This document shows positions 40,501 through 49,500 of a DNA stretch of 64,000 bases, in pieces. A program made the translations under genes and the position numbers. This DNA comes from Toxotes chatareus (lineage: Eukaryota; Chordata; Actinopteri; Toxotidae), in NCBI GenBank assembly GCA_016801885.1, contig CM028891.1, positions 14,801,517 to 14,865,516 on the forward strand. Reading direction: 5' to 3'. The notes below the pieces were generated by a model. The model saw nothing but the letters and a program-made list of their open reading frames with translations. It had not been told where the DNA came from and did not search any database. Position 1 is the stretch's first letter. Each line of letters opens with the position of its first letter.

Positions 40501-43500
40501 ATGGAAACATGGAAATGTTCCCTAATGAAAGCTGCAGTGGGAGGCTTCATTAGTCGAAGGTCTCTGGAAAGTGAAAAACAGCATAGAATTTCTGTGATAC
40601 TGTGCTTCACAGCTAAATGGGCTGAAACTTCGATGCTCACAACATCTTTAACTCCTCAGACAAATATCCATAATGCCAGAACAGTATGGAGTCATTTCCT
40701 TTCTTCTGAGATACATTAATTTTTTTCGTGAATGTTCCATTTTCTTCCAGTGGTTAGGCTTGCTGAATGTTTACTGTGAACCTTACAGGTCACGGTGGAG
40801 TGTTCTTGTCGAGCATCTCTCTTATTTCTGTGTCTGCCTGAGTGTGAAAAATAAACGACATAAATCCCTGCATTGCAGTGGCTTTCACCAGTTCATGAAT
40901 TAGAACTACATTCATAAAATCCCAGCATATGTGTATGTGTTGCTCTCAAAGCAGAGGATGAAGCCTAATATTATGGGATGGCCCATATTTTTCTGTTTTC
41001 TCGCAAGAGTGCTTTGCATGAAGTAGCCCAGCCTCGGCAGGGCAGTGGCTAATGAGCCAGCTATGAAGATGTAGCGAGGACTGCCGCTGCACTTCTCAGG
41101 ATAAAACAGCCCACAAGTCAACAAACATCCTCAAATCTTATCCTGCAGGTTATTTTATCACTTTTATTAGGGATTTTAAACTATTATCTAATTTGATTGC
41201 TGCTATTTCTACAACACAAAGTGACAATACTTAATAGAATTTGGTTGTCAGCTGCACATGCAAATAAATTATTGATTGCAAAATTAAAATAAGCATTAAA
41301 GGTCTAGCATAACACACCTGAATCTCCAACTTAACTGCCAGCACTTGCACTGTGGGTAATGTAGGATCCAGGTTTTGACAGGTAAGGAGAATTTGTGGAA
41401 TAAAAAAAATAATATCTCATTAAAAAAAAAAAAGACAATATATCTGGTTCTGCTGCATCAATTATGGAGTGCAATGTTCCGTGTATGAACTACTCTTTTA
41501 AGTATTTCTCAATAGGATTAAATATTCATGGCTAAAAAAGCAGAAATTAAAGTTGAAAAATTGAAAGTGGCCTGGAAACAGTTCCAACTTTGTAACAAAA
41601 TCATGTGTTCATTTAGTACCCCATCACTCTTTCTAAAAATCTGATGGAGAGAGTGTTTTCAGGGCGTTTAAATGACAAATCTGTGCATTAAATCACCACC
41701 TCTCACGCCTGAGACATGTTACACCCACCTGTCTTGGGCTCCACTGAGAAGTACGGCTGTCCGTGGATGATGCTGTAGACCACCCTGGCACTGTTCCCAT
41801 ATGTTGGGTCATCTGCATCTGTGGCTGCCACTTGCACTACCATGGTTCCTGTGGGCAGACAGCCCTTCATTAGTTTCCAAGACAACATCCAGAAGCCAAG
41901 TCAAACAGAGCTAAATGTGGAAATAGTCATCATATCAACTGAGTGCGTGACAAATCCTACTTGAAAGGGGGAAAAAAAAAGGGACAAAGCAAAGAAAATG
42001 TAACTTCTGAGGCAGTAAATAATCTCATTAGTCATTAGCCTTTGTTGGGACTGGTGTCTTGTTTTGTACTGAGTTAAATTTTTATACATAATGTCTGAGT
42101 TTAAAGCAGTTTTTCACTGAAACCAGCAGCACCAAAAGATCTGACATGTGCTCTTGGCCTCAAACGCTGCTAAACAAACAACACTTTCAGTTGTTGCCAT
42201 CATTTGCAGTGATTCTGCTGCAGGATTAAAGTGTAACTCCTATCCTTTTGAGATCATTTTGTTGCCGTTGTTCCCATTTGCCTCCCGCAGATCAGTTAGC
42301 GGCGTCTTCTCCGGAAACTTCAATCTGTTGATTCTAATTCAGCAGCCAAATGGGTTCTGCAACCCATCTGTGCATGTTAAAGAGGCACTTCACCCACACC
42401 AAAAAAGACAAGGCTAAATTATTATGTATCTCATATCATTGCTGATCCCAAAACTGCAACTTTTTTTGGTTTCAGAAGAGTCAAAGAGTTTGAATTTGTC
42501 CTCCAGCGATGTCATAGGAGGACACTGTATCTTTGTGTTGTACAAATTGAGCTGAATAAAACTCACTGGAACAAAGTTTTAGAAAAAGACACACTTGAGG
42601 AAACATTTTTTTCTTTCCTTTCTTCCTTTTTTTTCTTTAGTACACTTAGCATTCTATTTTCAACTTTAAATCTTTGTTCACATGAACAGATGGTAACCCA
42701 TCCAGTTACTGATTAAGGGTTCATAAACAGCTCCTGTTTGTGAAGATGTTGATCTGCAGAAGAGAAAATGTAACCATGAACACAAAATGATATCTGAAGG
42801 CGAGAGACAGGTTTGCAGTCTTGTAGCACAAACATCTTAAGTGTTGTATATTTAGGATGCTCTGTTGAATTTTGGTGCTGGTAGTGAAAGGTAGGAGATC
42901 TGCTTTAATGAAGTGTTCCAGTTGGATGAATGAATTGTACAGCTTTTTTAGAAGAGTGAAATTCAGTTGGATTTAACCAAAAACAATGCAGAAAACACAA
43001 ATGCTGAAAACACATCACACACCATAACCATGGATTAAGGTAGTTGGTGTGCTTCTCCATTAATTTAAAAGAACATCTTAATTTGAAAAGCCCTTAATTT
43101 ATGGGATATATGGCTTTCGTTTTAACTTACACATTAATTTGGAAACACTTGGTGTTACTAAGATACACAAAGGGTTTCTAGAGGCAGTTGAAGACTCATT
43201 TCTATTAATAATATACCTTAGTCTTGGGAAAATACTGATCTTACGCAGTCGAGGGCTGTGGATAAAGTTGCAAAACACAAGATATAAAACCTGATTTTGT
43301 TTTAGTGGCCAGCAGTGCTCCAAAATCCCAAAACTTCCCTCCAGCTTACAAGAAGGAAATTTGTTCTCAAACTCGACTGAGAACTCTGCTGACAACTGAC
43401 AACTGTTGTTTCTACGCGCAGTGGAGTATTGTCCTCTCCCACTCTTCCTCCACGGCAGAAAAGAAGACATCAGTCATGACTCCTTATGCATTTCTCTTTA

Positions 43501-46500
43501 AATGGACCGACTGAACGTGGTTGATGTGACTTGAGATGACAGCCGTGGCTCAGAAGGTAAGGCAGAAAAGCATTTGAAGATTTCACAGAGAAAACATAAT
43601 CAGTGACAATCAGTGCCAATTAATTTCAATAGGTCATTCATTATGGTATAAATGAGCTCTGTTGTTCCAACTGGGCTCATTTCACGATTAGAGATTTTTC
43701 TTTTTTCAGGTAAAGTAATTTTAGGTAAAAGAATTGTTATCGGTCTGATAATAGAGAGGAAAAGCCATGTAATAAATTTTTAAATGATCACAAACAACCA
43801 TTATGGTGCTGGCTATTTTTTGCTGTTAGACTATACGTCAGTGATGGTCTTAAAGCTGACGCCTTCAGCAGTCTCATACTTGGCAGCGGTGAAATCATCA
43901 ACAACAGGCATTGTTGAAATAACCTTGAAAATGAAGAAACACCATTTTCTACGAGTGTGTCTTTTCCAGGTGGACAGATGAATAACCCGGTTTATGCTTG
44001 AATATTTCACTTTAATGGCCAGCAGCGCATACCGTATCTGGCTCAGCTTGAGCTTATATTGTCGCATCTGACAGAAAGTGCTGTCTTACAAGTTGGGTAT
44101 ATTTTACTTTGAAGCAAACATCCTAATAAAAATCTCACTTTCTAACATGAGATGTATTTTACAGGCTTTTACAGAATGAAGTGATCATGGAAATTGAAGA
44201 TTAGAGTCCTCCATTCTGGTTGTAAAGCAGAATTAACAGGCTCTGGCCCTGGATGTGAACAATATAATGGAAAAAAAACGCTTGGTGAAGCTGGAGAAGT
44301 TATCACCAGGCTGGTTGTAGAAGGACACCTAGATTATATCATCACCTCTTAGTCATGACAGGTTATATTACAGGTAGTTTAAAACACCAAGGTCAAAGAA
44401 TGACTGTATGAAAGAGAACTCAGGCGACGTCTAAATCTCTATTACAGGTTGATAGTTAAAATCACTTCACACACGGCGCAGCAGACGAGGCTGTAAATTA
44501 ACATTCAATATGGACTCGGATGGAGCACAGCTTTTAAAGGTTTATTTTTTTTAGCTCTTTTTCTACAGGTTGCCCTCTGAATCCAACACACATCCTGTTC
44601 TAACAGTAATATCAGAATGAAAGGTAATACCAGCCAGGAGAGCTGGAGGTAAAAAAAAAAAAAGACCAAAAAAAAACAATGAACAGTCTGAAATTTGAAT
44701 AGATTCTTTCTGCTCCACAAGGCTGTCATCTGCTACTCAATTTGCCCTGTCTGTGTCCCTTCAATATTTGTCCATCTTCATTGACGTGATGGATCAGATC
44801 TTCACATTTTTTATTTATTCCCCGCAGCTGTGTACAAAACAGGTTTCCTAATCAATTCTGTATCTTGGGTGAGCCACTGTCATCTGCCAGTAATGAAAAT
44901 AAATGTGGCAAGCATAATCTGAATGGGAGACAGGTATTCTTCAGCCACTTGCATATAAAGTCTGCATCCGACTGTCAAGTACAATATGTATTTTCTGAGT
45001 GCGCACTCACAATGCAGCTATGTTTGTTTTCGAGGAATGCGACCCGGAATGTAATGTGTAACTTGTCCATCTTCTGCATGCAGAAGTACGAATCACTTTT
45101 CGTGCGACTAAAGGTGAACAAATTTGAAACCAAGTGTGTGACTTGAAAATTGATCTGCAACGCACATGTATTTAAAAAAGTAAATAAATATATAAATATT
45201 AAAGCGTTTCGTTTAAGCCCAGTAATTTTGCAATGCCTTCATGAGTATTCAAAGAAGGCAACGTTGATTAAGTTGATTATATTCATGCACATTCACACCT
45301 GCTCCCCACTGTTTCAGATAAGCAGGGATTATTGCTTAGAGTTCAATTCACATTCATTTGCATCGGAAAAGCAAAAATGAATTACAACACTTTTAAAGAA
45401 AGTTACCTACTTCCTGCTGTTTTCTATGTGTGTTTTAACATAGCATCTCAGCGTCCACTGTATTAGGCGCACTGCTGTGACGTCTTATTTTTGATGCCTG
45501 TAATGATTAGATTTTTTAGGTGTTGATTTCTTATAGTTAGTGATGGTGTTTTGTATATTTTGCCCACCTAATGTATGTAAACAGGGTTTGACAGAAAATT
45601 AAAAGCACCTCTCAATATAATGTAGTCCAGTACAACACCACCTTTGACCAAGAGCTGATCATTATTAGCTTTAACACAGATATTAAGGCAGGGCTGTTGT
45701 ATTAGATCACATTAGACTGTAGATAATAAAGTGGCCACAGAGTGTATATTGATAACCCATGGTGCAAAGAATCACCATCATCATCTCTCTTTAAACCGGA
45801 ATAAAAATTTCCAGAATCAAACGTCTATTCCATCCTTGATCTCCGCTCTCATGAATTAGACAGGAACAATGACAGCTGGCTATAGGACTGGTGAGTAGTA
45901 AATTCAAAAGCTGTGGCCTTGAGTTGACATTACATTCTCTATGCTTGTAATGAGCCCTCAAACGGCTCCTTTGGCCCTTTGCTGTGCAGCGGGACAGAGC
46001 CAAGGCTTGCGATTGTCACACCTCCAACTGTCCTCAAGCTTTCTTGTCTTTTATTTGACATCCCTGCCGTGATTAAGACAAAAGCCTTCAGAGATCCTGG
46101 GGCCATAAGGTCTCCGTGTGTATGGACGAGCACTGCCTCTAATTACTTTAATTAATTAAATTCATGATTTCCTCTAAATTGAACCCATTCATCAGCAGTG
46201 CAGAGCTGTGACCATTAATGATTTAAAGACATCTATAAAGGAATTATTGAGGACAAGAGGTGCTTGGCCCTTCCTTGTTCTTTACGGCACTGATAATTGC
46301 TTTGAGCAGATATTTACAAAGAGGGGCAATGCATGATTCTCCTGTTGTTCTCACAACTTGTGATGAAGACCTTCATAGCAACTGGCAGAGTAAATAAAGT
46401 GGCGAGGGTGACCCAGCACTCGTGGTGTGAACGCATCCTCCTCTGTGGTTGATGTACCGAGTTGCCGTCTTATCTCGGGTTGGACACGAGACTCCAAGCC

Positions 46501-49500
46501 CTTGTACTCTAATCCTCTGGTTCCTTAAGCCTGAGCTCTGTACCCCCCGTTGACAGTCGGCTGTGTAATCCTTCAGAGATCTCCGTGCCTGTGTTGTAAG
46601 CAAAGCGCTGCTTCCCTTGGAATGACTCCCACTCCCACTGTATGTCTGCTGAAATTTCCCCTTTGACTTTGAAGGTTCTAAAAAAGCCATAAACACCTTT
46701 GTTTTCACTAATTTGCATCTGTACGGTACCACGCATGTTTGAGGTACTGAGGCAACGCTGAGACGCAGTTTTCTACTTTCACAGTTTATGGGTATATGAA
46801 AGTGCAATACGCTTACATATATGCTATTGTTAGAGCCCTGAAACTTAAAGCAGCTATGATTATTAACAACTGATCACATACTGTTTGTGTGAAAGGCGTC
46901 ACACACAGTGATTAACCCACAGAGAACTATCACCTGATTTTGCAGCTCCCCTCAGCTGTATAGCGTTTAACAGCTGAGGGGAGTCATTGTTTTTGGTTTC
47001 TGGCCCACAACTTTACGGTTTTGCTTCACTCCCACAGCTCTCATTGTATCATTTCCAACTGCAGCAGGCAGCTGTTTTCAGTTCAGCACCGAGCAGCTGA
47101 CAGACAAAGTTAGAAACTAGGTGGTGAACATAGAGGAGCATTTAAGAGCTAAAGAAGCACATTTCCCTCTGGAGTTAGTGGGGATCAAAACAGATCTAAA
47201 AGGAGAGTGAATATTGGACTCTCACATGCCAGGTGGCCTGACAAACTGAAATGCTAATGTTGGTCTGTATCTGCTGGATGTGTAACGAAAAAGTTTGTCT
47301 TATCAGCTCAAAAGGTGATAATTTGTCAGTGTCATGTTCACAACTTGTTTCCAGTGCCCCAGAGTAGGCAAAGACATCCGTTTATAGGATGGCCACTAAC
47401 ACTCTAACTCTCTTCCTTTAAATTACAACAGTACGTAAACACACTTTTATAAACTCTCAATGATGCAAAAGGCAACATCATCAATTTTCTCTAAAAAAGA
47501 AAAAAAAAACTGCCACTGTAGTTTACCCAATAGACTGATATGAGACTATGTTGCTAGTATAAAGAACTGACTGTATATTTATTACTTCAAAAAAGCCGAT
47601 ATATTCTTAGGTCTTAGTTACTTTTTAAAGATATTTTCAGGTACTTGCTAATGATTCCCGTTGTACCTTCTCTTGCATATTTTAATAAAGTCATGCTGAT
47701 TGTGTCATGAATTTGACATAATTTGAGGAGCAAATCTACATCTTTTCAGCAGCATGAGAGGACTGATTGCTAGGCCCTGGTACTGATAATGAACTATTAT
47801 ACAGGCTGCAGATTGCACTGCCGAACAGAGTTCATTTGTGTTTGTGTACAGGATCTGTATCAAAGACTTGAAAAAGCATGTCTTATTTCCTGTTATCTCA
47901 AGAGGATGTAAGGTGCCACGGCATTTTGCATTTTGACTATGTAAGTTAATGACCTGAAGAAGTTTTAAGAAATAATCAATAACTGGAACACCTCAAGAGA
48001 AAATAAATGGGATTCATCATTCACATAATCTCTAGGTTTGAAGTTATCTCAGTTTCTGTGCTTGTGTTTTTTCCAAATCCAAAGAAAAGGCCATATCACC
48101 TTTTTCTGTGTATTGGCAGTCAAATTCATTTCTGTCTCCATCCCATCAGTCACAGCTCACTTGTGATTAGACCACAGCCCCCAGCATGCCTTGGAGCACC
48201 TTGGGAACCCCTAGGAGAAGCTGGGGGAAGGTAAGGATGTCTGTGCTGCTCTGCCTACTGTGTTGCAACTGTGAAGTGGCAAGATAATGGATGGATAGAA
48301 ATGTATTTGTCTGTATCAGACATTTTTCAGACACATTTTCAGCAGGCAGGTACCTGTAAGTACTGGCCAGAATGAACTCTGAGCCCAATTTGTGGACAGA
48401 ACGCCTATGGCCTTCAAGGCTGATTCAGACCTTAAGTTTGCTTGACTCAGTATTTAAACATGCGTCATTCATCAGCATTTCTAAGCCTGGAGGTCTATGC
48501 TGGCATATGTGAGATGATAAATATGTAAATTAAGATGCATCAGACTTCACATTACAGTACACTGAGTCTGGCCAACTAAAACCACCATGAAACAGCATAT
48601 TTAAAGCATTTTTATGTTCAGCACCACCCATTTCATGTTGACAAAAATGTAGAATTGTAGTTATTTTTAGGAAGCAAAAACAAACCCTTAAAAAAAAAAA
48701 AAAAACTTAAACCAGCTCTGGTAAACTGATGAAATAGCTTAAATGCCTTGTTAGGGTCTCAATATAAGGTGCACAGACCATGGCTTATAATATGGAGGCC
48801 TCTCTTCCTCACTCCAGCTGTGTTTCCCATGCACCTGCTAAACTGAAAGTCCTCAGGATGTTGTCGTCGCTCATTTGCATTTACTCACATTTTGAGCTTG
48901 AGCGTGACCCATTCAAAACCTTGGAAACCTTGACTGTCCAGGCAGTCAAAGACAGGGTTTGATATGGTGACTTCCTCCAGTAGTGCATTTAAAAGAGACA
49001 GATAAAAGAAATATCTGCAAAATGCTAATGTGATCAGCGACATATGACCTGATGACTCCTTTGGACCTTTCAGGTTATCTGCCACTCGTCTCTTTAATGT
49101 TAGACTCAAAGCAGCTGTGGCGAAGCTGCTTTCAGCTATTGTACTGCACACATCTGAAAACTAATCTAGTAGAGTTACTACTTTTAAATCAAGGCTAAAA
49201 ACTTATCTAGTAAAGTATGCAGTAAACCTGCATACTCTGGCTAAGAGATGCCCACATCCAAGTGGTTTAACTTGTACCTCAGTTGATGCAGAGCTCATAT
49301 TCAAGAGGAACTTCATGCAGTTTAAACTGTGCATGATTTGAACTAACTGAATCCTACAAAGAGAACACCCTGGATTCAAATTAAAATTGCAAACTTCCCA
49401 ATTCCCCCCATGACCTAAAGACTGAGCGAGATGAAGACAAATTCAGTGAGGTGGAAAATTATCAAATGCAGATGCTGGAGCGAGGGCACGTCAAAGAGAA

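Larger units (their letters stand above)
32070..41728 (-). other. cdh20: cdh20 intron (9.7 kb)
   Basis: Largest complete intron, splitting EC2. It contains a hAT-terminus-like fragment (32421-32470), a poly(T) tract (33816-33836), an interspersed repeat copy (34025-34281), a compound CA/CT/CA microsatellite (34527-34580), a GC-rich island (about 35745-36060), a TG repeat (39412-39446) and a tRNA-like SINE fragment (39631-39715). No exon seen. Confidence 0.85.
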
